In this document: positions 1 to 6,738 of the stretch, in pieces | How positions within the stretch are numbered: the first letter of the stretch is position 1 | Layout of the letters: each line of letters starts with the position of its first letter | Assembly: GCA_027364495.1 (NCBI GenBank) | Contig: DAHXPE010000420.1 | Coordinates: forward strand, 1-12,906 | DNA from: Candidatus Heimdallarchaeota archaeon | GTDB taxonomy: Archaea > Asgardarchaeota > Heimdallarchaeia > Hodarchaeales > LC-3 | Length of the DNA stretch: 12,906 nt | Reading direction: 5' to 3' | The notes under the pieces: generated by a model | What the model was told of the DNA's origin: nothing | The model's input: only the letters and a program-made list of their open reading frames with translations | Database searches by the model: none | Position numbers and translations under genes: made by a program

Positions 1-478
1 CATTTGATAATTCACGTGTTGGTGGATTCCAAGTGAATTTGTCAGTGGATTTTACATATCGAAAAAGAAAATCAAGATTGCGAGCACAAAATTTTTGACT
101 CAAATGTGCTTCAGAAACATGTCTTTTAACAGCAATGGTATCTAAATGATTCTCGAAACCAAAAATTTTATCTAATTCTACTTGAATGTATGCTTGAGCG
201 GTATCATCACATTGTATCCAGAGAGTACCATCTGTTTTTAACAATCGATAGCATTCTTTAACTCGTTCGGTTAACCAGCTCAGATAATCTTCCATAGAAT
301 TAAATTTATCATCAAAAGAGAAAGATTTTTGATTGGCAATATCAACTTTTGTGTAATTTCTATTAGTAAAGAAGAATGGATCTAAATAAATCATATCAAA
401 AGATTGATCAGGTAGTAATTTCATTACTGGTAAATTATCACCTTTGATTAATGAAAGTTGATTTTCAAGAATTGCCAT
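1..478 (-). CDS. Site-specific DNA methyltransferase (N6-adenine/N4-cytosine), partial, C-terminus beyond window
   Basis: The minus frame is open from an ATG at 478 to the window edge and gives 159 codons. It starts MAILENQLSLIKGDNL. The 'LIKGDNLPVMKLLPDQSFDMIYLDPFF' region (residues 10-36) is the N-terminal motif IV region of the N6/N4 DNA methylase family (Pfam N6_N4_Mtase), which transfers methyl from S-adenosylmethionine to an adenine or cytosine amino group in DNA. Further family-like segments are 'LKTDGTLWIQCDD' near residue 82 and 'WNPPTRELSN' at the edge. Motif IV comes first, as in beta-type enzymes, so the SAM-binding FxGxG motif should lie beyond base 1. The catalytic motif reads DPFF instead of the usual DPPY/DPPF. 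An in-frame stop at 518-520 leaves the ATG at 478 as the first ATG. The target and any partner restriction enzyme are not visible. Family assignment is confident; activity is not proven. Confidence 0.85.
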   Translation of the reverse strand, partial: MAILENQLSLIKGDNLPVMKLLPDQSFDMIYLDPFFFTNRNYTKVDIANQKSFSFDDKFNSMEDYLSWLTERVKECYRLLKTDGTLWIQCDDTAQAYIQVELDKIFGFENHLDTIAVKRHVSEAHLSQKFCARNLDFLFRYVKSTDKFTWNPPTRELSN

Positions 479-575
479 AATTGCATAGTCAATTGAAAGC
501 TTTGAAAAATATATTTGCTATTTTGTAAAACGAAAAAATTCCAAAGGAAAAGCTAAAAGTTTACTAATTGATGGC

Positions 576-1397
576 TTAAGCGATAGAAAAAGATCGCATT
601 GAAAAACTTCCCATTTGAAATCCCTCATGAATATAGCTAATGTCTTCGGATTTATCCATAGCCCCTAATATTAGGTAAAGAGGATCAAAATGCTCTGTTG
701 TTGGAGCAGCCGTTTTAAAGTGAGGAGCTTTTTGAGGAGATTCTAATAATGTTTGTGTATCCTTATTGTCTAATTTGTCTTTAAGCCATTCATCTGTTTC
801 CTTAGCCCAATCATCAGTTTTATTGTCATCAGAGAACATATCAACTCTTCCTAATTGAGCTTGTCTCATAGCATAAGGAATATTGTGGACTAAGTTACCA
901 CTACCCATAAGGAGAATATTTTCGGATCTAAAAGTTTTTAAAATCTCACCAAGTTTAAATAAATAGTCAGGCTTTCGAGGAATTGGTAAAGAGACCTGAA
1001 CAACAGATATTTTTTCTTCAGGGAACATTATTTTCAAAGGAACCCATGCACCATGATCCAAGCCTTGTCGATCATTTAAAACAGCTTCAATATTACGCTT
1101 TTGCAATTGATCAGCTATTTTTAAAGCTAATGAAGAATTTCCTGGAGCATTATATTTTAATTCATACAATTCTTGTGGAAAACCATAGAAGTCATAAATA
1201 ACTCCGGGAAGATTACTGCTAGTGATTTGAACTGGTAAATATTGTTCCCAATGTGCAGATACCACGATAATTCTTGAGAGATCCTTGTAATCAGCACTAA
1301 ATTTCTGTAGATCATGATAGTATTGTTTTCGATCAAGCACAGTCATAGGAGAGCCATGGCCGATATAAATTGCTGGAGTAAATTCATTCTTAATCAT
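576..1397 (-). CDS. LigB/DODA-type extradiol ring-cleavage dioxygenase family protein (YgiD-like)
   Basis: This 273-residue protein matches the class III extradiol dioxygenase family that includes plant DOPA dioxygenase and E. coli YgiD (usual length about 260-280). These proteins open catechol-type rings with a metal bound by histidines. Visible motifs are 'YIGHGSPM' (His14), 'VVSAHWE' (His49), 'GLDHGAW' (His115), 'GSGNLVHN' (His171) and 'APTTEHFDPL' (His236); all expected metal and active-site histidines are present. I chose the ATG at 1397 over an upstream in-frame TTG at 1415 because family members begin just before the GHGSP motif, and because a TATA-like box (1421-1430) is centred about 27 bases upstream of this ATG, as expected for an archaeal leaderless transcript. 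The true substrate is unknown; many prokaryotic members have no assigned natural aromatic substrate. Confidence 0.9.
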   Translation of the reverse strand: MIKNEFTPAIYIGHGSPMTVLDRKQYYHDLQKFSADYKDLSRIIVVSAHWEQYLPVQITSSNLPGVIYDFYGFPQELYELKYNAPGNSSLALKIADQLQKRNIEAVLNDRQGLDHGAWVPLKIMFPEEKISVVQVSLPIPRKPDYLFKLGEILKTFRSENILLMGSGNLVHNIPYAMRQAQLGRVDMFSDDNKTDDWAKETDEWLKDKLDNKDTQTLLESPQKAPHFKTAAPTTEHFDPLYLILGAMDKSEDISYIHEGFQMGSFSMRSFSIA

Positions 1398-1420
1398 AAC
1401 ATATAATAGAGACAAATCAA

Positions 1421-1430
1421 AATTTAAAAA
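1421..1430 (-). promoter_or_regulatory. TATA-like box for the dioxygenase gene
   Basis: The minus strand reads TTTTTAAATT here, centred about 27 bases before the ATG at 1397. That spacing is typical of archaeal leaderless promoters and helps decide the start codon. Predicted from sequence only. Confidence 0.45.
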
Positions 1431-1498
1431 GAACTACTTTATTTCATTATAGCTATAAGAGTTAACTTATAATTTATATTTTTAAATTTAAATCGCTA

Positions 1499-1510
1499 CT
1501 TAAAATTAAA
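1499..1510 (+). promoter_or_regulatory. TATA-like box for the YkgJ-type gene
   Basis: CTTAAAATTAAA is centred about 28 bases before the ATG at 1532, and no Shine-Dalgarno sequence is evident close to the start, which fits a leaderless archaeal transcript. With the opposite box at 1421-1430 it makes a compact divergent promoter region of about 130 bases between the two start codons. Confidence 0.4.
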
Positions 1511-1531
1511 AAAAATATCCTCAGTGATCAA

Positions 1532-2032
1532 ATGGCAAAAAAGAATGTCTGTTCAGAATGTATAAATCATTCAGGAGGTTGTTGTGTTAGTGTTCGTTTT
1601 AATGTTCATGAAAAAGAGATTAAACCGTTTTTAGAGGCCCAACAAAATGGTAAAATGCCATCAAGTCATAAATTGGTTTATGATAAAGGTGATAAAACCT
1701 ACCTCTATGATTCTGGTAATGGTAATAGATGCATGTTTTTAGGAGAACAAAACCAATGTCAAATTTATAATGAAAGACCATTGATCTGTCGTCTCTATCC
1801 TATTTTATGGAAAAAAGATAATTATTTCATCGATCTAATTTGTCCGCTTGTCCACACAGTCCCACTGCGTAACATTGCTACTTGGCCAGAATCAAATCAA
1901 AACAAGGACAATTTAAAAGATATGCCAGAACTTGACTTTGATGGTCGCAGTCGACAATACATCAATCTGAAAACGTTGTTTAGTATGAATGATACGCTTG
2001 AAATACTCAAAGATCCAGATGTGGGCGTTTAA
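1532..2032 (+). CDS. YkgJ-family cysteine-cluster protein (putative metal- or Fe-S-binding)
   Basis: This 166-residue soluble protein has the cysteine signature of the YkgJ / 'putative zinc- or iron-chelating domain' family. Visible are Cys7 and Cys10 (CSEC), 'GGCC' with Cys17 and Cys18, Cys67 (CMFL), and 'CQIYNERPLICRLYP' with Cys76 and Cys86. Cys104 follows in 'LICPL'. The CxIYxxRPxxCRxYP segment is the family hallmark. The cysteines probably bind a metal or Fe-S cluster; the biochemical role of the family is not settled. It is transcribed divergently from the dioxygenase gene and ends 24 bases from the convergent small gene at 2057. The ATG is placed well before the first cysteine pair. 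Residues 110-166 show no recognisable motif. Confidence 0.85.
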   Translation: MAKKNVCSECINHSGGCCVSVRFNVHEKEIKPFLEAQQNGKMPSSHKLVYDKGDKTYLYDSGNGNRCMFLGEQNQCQIYNERPLICRLYPILWKKDNYFIDLICPLVHTVPLRNIATWPESNQNKDNLKDMPELDFDGRSRQYINLKTLFSMNDTLEILKDPDVGV

Positions 2033-2056
2033 AAAAACATTCCAGTTAAAAAAACT

Positions 2057-2425
2057 TTACAGTCTTCCAGTTTTAATATAATTATCAAGGAATTTTTCTA
2101 ATTGTTCTGCAATTAATTCTAGTAATTCTGATTCGTTGTCCGTAACTACATCGTCCTGTCTAGCAATATCCATTAAATGACCCAATATAAATTGAAAAAC
2201 TTCATCAAGAAACTTTTGAACGTCTTCTTTTTTGTCAGTAGCTAAATTAATATTTGCTGATGCACTAATAGTAGTTACTATATTTGGGAAATCATTTATC
2301 ATATCTTTTAGCCCGTGAAGAATTTTAGTCTCGTCCGATGATATTCTACCGCCAAAACTTGCAGTATTTTGAAGTTGAACTAAAATAAAATTTAGTCTAT
2401 TTTGTAAAAGTTTAATATCGACCAA
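2057..2425 (-). CDS. Small helical protein with tandem TerB-like motif (unknown function)
   Basis: This 122-residue, predicted all-helical protein has no signal peptide or membrane segment. Two segments align without gaps: residues about 11-46 (LNFILVQLQ... ISSDETKIL...) and about 73-108 (FQFILGHLM... VTDNESELL...). Shared positions include F, I-L, L, A, E, L and a final F, so the protein looks like an internal duplication. The 'DxVVTDNESELLELI' pattern resembles the 'D-x-xV/I-xxxE-xxLL' core of TerB-like (tellurite resistance/DjlA) domains; this is by eye and tentative. The start is TTG (LVDIK..., read as Met); the nearest upstream ATG is out of frame and the next internal Met is about 40 residues in. 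The gene is convergent with the YkgJ gene. Confidence 0.65.
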   Translation of the reverse strand: MVDIKLLQNRLNFILVQLQNTASFGGRISSDETKILHGLKDMINDFPNIVTTISASANINLATDKKEDVQKFLDEVFQFILGHLMDIARQDDVVTDNESELLELIAEQLEKFLDNYIKTGRL

Positions 2426-2578
2426 TAGTTAGCATATTCCTTGCAATAATTTCAATTACATTTGAATGAGTGAGTTATAAAGATTAAGACGTGTTATTTG
2501 ATTAAATAAATCTTTTTAAAAAATTATTTTTAACATTTTTATTTAGTTGGCAGAACTTTTATCAAGCAGGAATCATAA

Positions 2579-3094
2579 ATGGATGAAAATTTAGCAGATA
2601 AGTCAAAAAATAAATTACGATCTTCTGATAAAATTAGAAATTTAGGAATTCATGGTTTTTTTATTGTAACTGAAAATGGGTTGCCTGTTCTTGATAGAAT
2701 GTATATCAATGATATGGTTAATGGGCGAGTTGAAACATTAACCAGTATGATGAGTACTGTTGTAAAGTTCAATCATCAATTAGTTTTAGACGGACTATTG
2801 ACTGATATAGGTCTTCAAACTACTCGATATTACTTCGACTTTATCAAAGAATTGATCTTTGTTCTTGTTGTCGAGGAAAAAAATATTCTTAATTACAAAT
2901 TAATTGATATTCAGACTTTGTTAAAAGGAACAATATCCAATATTAAATCCCTTTTTCAAGTCAAATTCGGTGAAATACGTGATCCCGATGCGTTAGATAT
3001 TTTTACTCTTAAAGAAATATTTGGAGAAGATATAATGGAAAGAGTTGATAATATGATTCTTTCTTCTTTTACTCAATTACAGACATTATTTTAA
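2579..3094 (+). CDS. Longin-like domain protein
   Basis: This 171-residue soluble protein has the pattern of stand-alone longin/roadblock-type proteins common in Asgard archaea. After a charged N-terminus (residues 1-20), 'IHGFFIVTENGLPVLDRMYI' (24-43) looks like the first two beta strands of a longin fold, with the typical turn 'xENGxPxxxR'. 'VETLTSMMSTVVKFNHQLV' (51-69) fits the following long helix, and 'LIFVLVVEEKNIL' (92-104) fits a core strand before the C-terminal helices. In eukaryotes such folds act in vesicle traffic and as partners of small GTPases; here the role is unknown. It lies 35 bases upstream of a coiled-coil gene on the same strand, probably co-transcribed. The ATG is preceded by a TATA-like TTTTTATTTA at 2536-2545. 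Fold assignment is by pattern; roadblock/LC7 is the main alternative. Confidence 0.7.
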   Translation: MDENLADKSKNKLRSSDKIRNLGIHGFFIVTENGLPVLDRMYINDMVNGRVETLTSMMSTVVKFNHQLVLDGLLTDIGLQTTRYYFDFIKELIFVLVVEEKNILNYKLIDIQTLLKGTISNIKSLFQVKFGEIRDPDALDIFTLKEIFGEDIMERVDNMILSSFTQLQTLF

Positions 3095-3129
3095 AAAGAA
3101 GTACTTTTATTTTATTGAGGAACGTTTAA

Positions 3130-3420
3130 GTGGCTAATCCTTTTTTTGATAACGAGGAATTAAATAATATAGAAAATGAAATAAACGAAATTCAAATGGA
3201 TCTATCAAGCAATACAAATACTATTTTAATAAAACCTTTGGAGATGAAAATGAAAATAGATAATTATTTACAAATTATTAATCAAAATGAACAAAGATTA
3301 ATGTTTTTTAAAAAATCCAATATCGGATCAGATGCTCATAAGAAAATCATTGGGTTAGAAAAAAAAATTGCTATTTTAAAGAACCAGTTAGAACTAAATG
3401 TTAAAATGATGAAGAAATAA
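3130..3420 (+). CDS. Small coiled-coil protein (unknown), downstream of longin-like gene
   Basis: This 96-residue, highly charged helical protein has no membrane segment. Heptad-like stretches are at residues 9-26 (ELNNIENEINEIQMDL), 35-60 (longest helix) and 69-95 (KKIIGLEKKIAILKNQ). The pattern is a three-helix coiled coil with a short break around 'SNIGSDAH'. It starts with GTG; a Shine-Dalgarno-like GAGG at 3117-3120 is 9 bases upstream, which supports this start. It follows the longin-like gene by 35 bases. The three-helix layout recalls the N-terminal helical bundle of Vti1-type SNAREs, but low-complexity coiled coils match many things by chance, so no function is assigned. Confidence 0.65.
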   Translation: MANPFFDNEELNNIENEINEIQMDLSSNTNTILIKPLEMKMKIDNYLQIINQNEQRLMFFKKSNIGSDAHKKIIGLEKKIAILKNQLELNVKMMKK

Positions 3421-3485
3421 AAAGGTGTTAATCAATCCTGAATTGAAAAACAGGAGATAAAATTTATAGAAGAATTTAAAATACT

Positions 3486-3711
3486 CTAATTTGTTGAAGG
3501 TTGTTTTTCAACAGAGGGAATGGGGAGTTTAACCTTAATTGGAGTCCAGAAGGCTGATAAAATAAGTAACTCACCTGCAAATGTAATGTGTTCCAAGGTT
3601 CAACATTAGGTCCATATTGGTTCATGTAACCTGGATTATATCAAAGAGAGTTAAAATACAAATAACTTGAATAGAACCTACTAATAGCTTGATCATCTTT
3701 GATCGAATCAT
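3486..3711 (-). pseudogene. Frameshifted small membrane protein gene
   Basis: Three consecutive minus-strand segments in different frames join into one protein-like sequence of about 76 residues. The first runs from an ATG at 3711, 'MIRSKMIKLLVGSIQVICIL...', a likely transmembrane helix. The second starts near 3640, 'YNPGYMNQYGPNVEPWNTLH'. The third starts near 3581, 'FAGELLILSAFWTPIKVK...', and ends at a TAG at 3488-3486. Each junction is explained by one missing base, the second at a short T run. The ATG lies 4 bases after the stop of the globin-like remnant, so the two were probably one operon. I do not recognise the family. Recent gene decay and assembly error are both possible. Confidence 0.5.
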
Positions 3712-3715
3712 ATCA

Positions 3716-3987
3716 TTAGAATAAATTATTTTCAAAGACAGTCATAATTTCATGAATTAATCTTTTCCAGAGATTGAAAATTTCTTCACTATAATTATCA
3801 TCAAATAATTCTTTCCATGCAGTCAAAAAAGAGTTAAAAAAAAGTTTCATATGACGAGATTCAGTTCCATAAGAAACATGTCTTGATGCTATTGGTCCAA
3901 CATAATCAGCCAATTGGTCAGGATGGTAAATTTTTCAAGTTTTAAAATTTCAAATTCGGTAAATAAAAAATTCGTTTTCAATAATTC
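3716..3987 (-). pseudogene. Globin-like gene remnant (C-terminal half)
   Basis: An open stretch of about 73 codons reads 'KIYHPDQLADYVGPIASRH', then 'VSYGTESRHMKLFFNSFLTAW', then 'EEIFNLWKRLIHEIMTVF'. This matches the last third of single-domain globins: the 'LxxLxxRHxxYGxxxxHY' block with the proximal haem histidine (the His of SRHVSYG), followed by the two terminal helices with the conserved AW...W spacing. No complete start is present: a TGA lies just upstream in frame, and one missing base in the A run near 3934 would join it to an upstream segment (ELLKTNFLFTEFEILKLEK) that reaches 3987. The distal-histidine half is not recognisable. A usual globin is about 130-150 residues, so this is probably a broken gene. 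A TTG at 3913 could allow a 65-residue product, but that would not make a full haem pocket. Gene decay or base-calling errors are both plausible. Confidence 0.5.
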
Positions 3988-4134
3988 CTATTCTCCAAAA
4001 TAAAATAAAATATTTATGTTTTTCATGAGAAAAATCTTATAGAATTTAAAAATATAGATATAGGACCACAAGAACCAAAATTTTGAAATAAAGTTTTTTT
4101 AGTCTATTTAAGCTAATTCTCTGAATTAAATGAT

Positions 4135-4410
4135 TTATTGGTATTCAGAAGGTGTATCATAATTCTTTTCATTTGTGGTTGTCCTCAATGATAATAATGT
4201 TTCAAACATTTCCCTTAATTCAGTAATTTGTCGTTGTAACTGTTCAAATGCTTCTGAACTTAAGAAAGAGAATTCTTTTGCATCAATCATTTGAAGTTCA
4301 AGATCATTAAGCCTGTTTTCGACGTCATCGATGTCAATCAGCTGTTCTTTGGATACAGGATTTTTATCCTCAATTCGTTCATTTTTTTCTTGTTTTTTTA
4401 AGTTTGACAT
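4135..4410 (-). CDS. Small acidic coiled-coil protein (unknown)
   Basis: This 91-residue hydrophilic protein begins MSNLKKQEKNERIEDK. The first 25 residues are charged and probably disordered. Residues 26-46 (DIDDVENRLNDLELQMIDAK) and 52-77 (SEAFEQLQRQITELREMFETLL) form two heptad-like helices; the C-terminal 15 residues are polar. There is no signal peptide or membrane helix. The ATG is supported by a good Shine-Dalgarno-like AAGGAAG about 6 bases upstream on the minus strand. It stands alone between the decayed globin region and a long gene-free gap. I do not recognise the family; a scaffold or oligomerisation role would be a guess. Confidence 0.65.
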   Translation of the reverse strand: MSNLKKQEKNERIEDKNPVSKEQLIDIDDVENRLNDLELQMIDAKEFSFLSSEAFEQLQRQITELREMFETLLSLRTTTNEKNYDTPSEYQ

Positions 4411-4618
4411 GATTTACTTCCTTATTTTAACGTAATACAATATTTCATAATGTTATTATTAAAGATATGGATTTTACACAAAGTGAGCAATTAAGGGAAA
4501 TAACTAAGGTTAATTAGCGTTTTTAATTTACAGGAAAATATTATTATAAAATTCTCAATAGATTTATGGGATTTTGAATTTTAATTTTTCATAAACCTAG
4601 CAATTCGTTCAGAAAAAA

Positions 4619-4635
4619 TGAAATAAATTATTTCA
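4619..4635. repeat. Perfect palindrome TGAAATAA-A-TTATTTCA
   Basis: Two 8-base arms flank one central base. It sits about 155 bases upstream of the aldo/keto reductase start and 209 bases upstream of the divergent small gene. The shape fits a dimeric regulator site, but AT-rich DNA gives such palindromes by chance fairly often. Confidence 0.3.
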
Positions 4636-4761
4636 AAACTGAGCAGAAAGGGTATTATCTGACTAATAAAGACATAACTTAAGTTAGAATTGTAAGTGAT
4701 GAATGTCAAAACCTAATCCTTATATTTTAATTCTTGATAATGTATTTAACTATAAAAGTAG

Positions 4762-4772
4762 TTTTTAAAAAT
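4762..4772 (+). promoter_or_regulatory. TATA-like box for aldo/keto reductase
   Basis: TTTTTAAAAAT is centred about 24 bases upstream of the ATG at 4791, and no Shine-Dalgarno sequence is seen, so transcription probably starts at or very near the ATG. Prediction from sequence only. Confidence 0.4.
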
Positions 4773-4790
4773 AAAATAAAGTGACAATAA

Positions 4791-5759
4791 ATGAATGTTA
4801 AATATTTAGGAAAAACTGGATTAAAAGTATCAGATATTTGCCTTGGAACAATGCAGTTTGGCTGGACTACTGATGAAGAAACATCATTAAAGGTAATGGA
4901 CAAAGCTCATGATGCTGGAATGATTTTTTGGGATACAGCTAACGTTTATACAAGATGGTCAGAAAAATCTTACGCAGGGCACACAGAAGAAATAATAGGT
5001 AAATGGTTTGCAAAATCAGGAAGTAGAAATGATATCATTCTAGCAACTAAAGTCCGAGGACAAATGGGTACAGGACCTAATGATGAAGGGCTATCTAAAA
5101 GACATATTAAACAACAAATTGAAGCCAGCCTAAAGCGATTACAAACAACTTGGGTCGATTTGTACCAAACACATAGAATTGATTATAACGTTCCAATTGA
5201 TGAAACGTTAACAGCCCTTAATGATCTGATTCGTACAGGAAAAGTTCATGCAATTGGAGCATCGAATTATCCTGCTTGGGCGTTAACTGAAGCATATTGG
5301 GTAGCTAAAGATCTAGGGTTACAGCCATATAAGACCTTTCAACCTTATTACAATATTGTAGATCGTAAACCTTTTGAAGAGGAGAATCAATTAATCTGCG
5401 AAAAATATAATTTGGCAGTAATTCCGTACTCACCATTAGCCGCAGGCTTTTTAACTGGTAAATACAAGAAAGAAGGTCCAATACCTGAAAGTGGAAGAGC
5501 CGATGGAGTTAAAAACAGATTCATGAACGAAAAAGGATTTAAAATCTTGGATGCCGTGACTGAAGTGGCTAATAAACATGGTGTGAACCCTACTCAAGTA
5601 GCACTTGCTTGGATCTTAAAACAAAAAACAATAGCTAGTCCTATTATAGGTGCTAATACAGTCGAGCAATTAGAAGATATTTTAACTACATTTGATGTCA
5701 ATTTGCAAGAAGAAGATATGAAAAAGCTAAATGAAGTATCGGAATGGAAAGAAAAATAA
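4791..5759 (+). CDS. Aldo/keto reductase family oxidoreductase
   Basis: This 322-residue protein is a full-length (beta/alpha)8 aldo/keto reductase, an NADPH-dependent enzyme that interconverts carbonyls and alcohols. It opens with the family signature 'YLGKTGLKVSDICLGTMQFG'. The catalytic tetrad is intact by motif: Asp48 and Tyr53 in 'FWDTANVYTRW', Lys87 in 'ATKVRGQ' and His128 in 'LYQTHRID'. Cofactor-binding segments include 'IGASNYPAW', 'PYSPLAAGFLTGKY' (near 218-231) and the C-terminal 'SPIIGANTVEQLED'. It resembles the bacterial Tas/YghZ/general-stress type rather than the classic animal type. It is a single-gene unit with its own TATA-like box and a downstream inverted repeat. The substrate cannot be read from sequence. 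Confidence 0.95.
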   Translation: MNVKYLGKTGLKVSDICLGTMQFGWTTDEETSLKVMDKAHDAGMIFWDTANVYTRWSEKSYAGHTEEIIGKWFAKSGSRNDIILATKVRGQMGTGPNDEGLSKRHIKQQIEASLKRLQTTWVDLYQTHRIDYNVPIDETLTALNDLIRTGKVHAIGASNYPAWALTEAYWVAKDLGLQPYKTFQPYYNIVDRKPFEEENQLICEKYNLAVIPYSPLAAGFLTGKYKKEGPIPESGRADGVKNRFMNEKGFKILDAVTEVANKHGVNPTQVALAWILKQKTIASPIIGANTVEQLEDILTTFDVNLQEEDMKKLNEVSEWKEK

Positions 5760-5788
5760 CCATGTATTTCAATTTTTTCCTTTTTTTC

Positions 5789-5862
5789 AATCTGTTTTAA
5801 GCTATTATTAAAAAAAATTAAATTAATTCATCCTCCTCCTCCAAAACAGATTAAATTTTTTT
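5789..5862 (+). terminator. Inverted repeat plus T run after aldo/keto reductase
   Basis: AATCTGTTTT (5789-5798) and its exact reverse complement AAAACAGATT (5843-5852) flank a 44-base spacer, followed by a run of seven T at 5856-5862. A second T-rich stretch lies just before the left arm (5772-5787). It sits between convergent genes, so it may end transcription of the reductase; T runs alone can terminate archaeal transcription. The long spacer makes the hairpin itself uncertain. Confidence 0.4.
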
Positions 5863-6691
5863 AGTCTAATGATAATATTCTGATATTATTGGTCATTATA
5901 AAGACAACAATACCTAAAATAAAAGTTACTTCTATAACAGGTTTTAATCCAGATCCTATTAACAAAATTACTATTAGAACTTCTAATACAATCATTGAAA
6001 AAGATATTATATAGCTCATATAGTCAATAAAGGATTTAAAAGCGAACATAAATAGTAAATTAAGAACAATTAGAACAGTAATTATTATTATAATTAAACT
6101 AGCAGAGATATCATTAATAATTGCAGTTAATGCAAGAGCAAACACGATTGGGATTAAAAAACTTAGTATCGAATATTCCACCTTCTTTTCAGGAGTTTTA
6201 TGATGAAAGAATAGATAAACGAAAAATAATGCATATAATATACATGCCAAACCTGCCAGGCTGAAAAAAATAGCTCCAACAAGATAATGATTACGAGTTT
6301 GTGTATCTAGGGGAAAGATTCCGATTAAGGCATTAAAAATTGCTGATATAATTCCAATAATGCTTCCTAGTAATACAGGTAGCTTAAATTTCAATGGTAG
6401 AGAGATAGAATTGTAAATCACATTCATACTAAGGAACCAAAAAATTACCGATAAAATTCCCGCTACTATCATAGCGGCAGTAAAATAATTCGAACTAGTC
6501 GAATTATTGTTACCATCTGCTACTGTTCTTCCCAAATCGCTTAAATAATTATGAAAAAAATTATAGCTACCTGCGTAATTATAGAATGCTAAACCAACGA
6601 GTAAAATAAATCCCAATGCAAAAATATTTACTGAAAACAGTCCATATTTACTGAATTTTTTAACTTCTTGATCATTTAAGAAAAATCTCAT
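5861..6691 (-). CDS. DUF998-type polytopic membrane protein
   Basis: This 276-residue membrane protein has about eight predicted helices (approximately 17-39, 68-92, 103-125, 136-162, 173-192, 196-217, 226-246, 251-268). It shows the DUF998 pattern: 'FFHNYLSDLGRT' after helix 1, 'SNYFTAAMIVAGIL' leading into helix 2, and 'GIFPLDTQTRNHYLVGAIFF' (124-143), where family members typically have 'GxFPxDxxxxxH'. The family's function is unknown. The first half matches the family best; the C-terminal helices are more variable. The ATG is supported by a Shine-Dalgarno-like CAGGAGAA 6 bases upstream on the minus strand. It is convergent with the aldo/keto reductase and divergent from the FkbM gene, so it is its own unit. 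Confidence 0.8.
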   Translation of the reverse strand: MRFFLNDQEVKKFSKYGLFSVNIFALGFILLVGLAFYNYAGSYNFFHNYLSDLGRTVADGNNNSTSSNYFTAAMIVAGILSVIFWFLSMNVIYNSISLPLKFKLPVLLGSIIGIISAIFNALIGIFPLDTQTRNHYLVGAIFFSLAGLACILYALFFVYLFFHHKTPEKKVEYSILSFLIPIVFALALTAIINDISASLIIIIITVLIVLNLLFMFAFKSFIDYMSYIISFSMIVLEVLIVILLIGSGLKPVIEVTFILGIVVFIMTNNIRILSLD

Positions 6692-6738
6692 AAAAAATTC
6701 TCCTGAATTAATATAAAAATTTAAGATTTGATACGAAG

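Larger units (their letters stand above)
4411..4790. other. 380-base gene-free region between divergent genes
   Basis: No convincing coding sequence is present on either strand. It should hold the promoter of the 91-residue gene at its left end and that of the aldo/keto reductase at its right end. The only structures I see are a perfect 17-base palindrome at 4619-4635 and a weak TTTATG/CATAAA inverted repeat at 4563-4595. A 16-codon open frame at 4467-4517 is not supported by other evidence. Confidence 0.5.

Noticed and set aside
983..1201. Open frame of 72 codons on the plus strand
   Set aside because: It lies wholly inside the dioxygenase gene on the other strand, whose motifs are clear; no promoter, ribosome site or recognisable product.
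1398..1415. TTG start for the dioxygenase six codons upstream of the ATG
   Set aside because: The TATA-like box is 27 bases from the ATG at 1397, and the family begins just before the GHGSP motif.
3492..3513. TGTTGAA/TTCAACA hairpin with 8-base loop
   Set aside because: It lies within the coding part of the frameshifted membrane gene and is not followed by a T run, so a terminator call is not supported.
4467..4517. 16-codon open frame beginning MDFTQSEQ
   Set aside because: Too short, with no clear ribosome site or TATA spacing; such frames are frequent by chance.
5831..5842. TCCTCCTCCTCC tract, which on the minus strand reads as repeated GGAGG before an ATG
   Set aside because: It looks like a strong ribosome site, but the following frame stops after two codons (ATG AAT TAA), so no gene is present; a simple trinucleotide repeat explains it.
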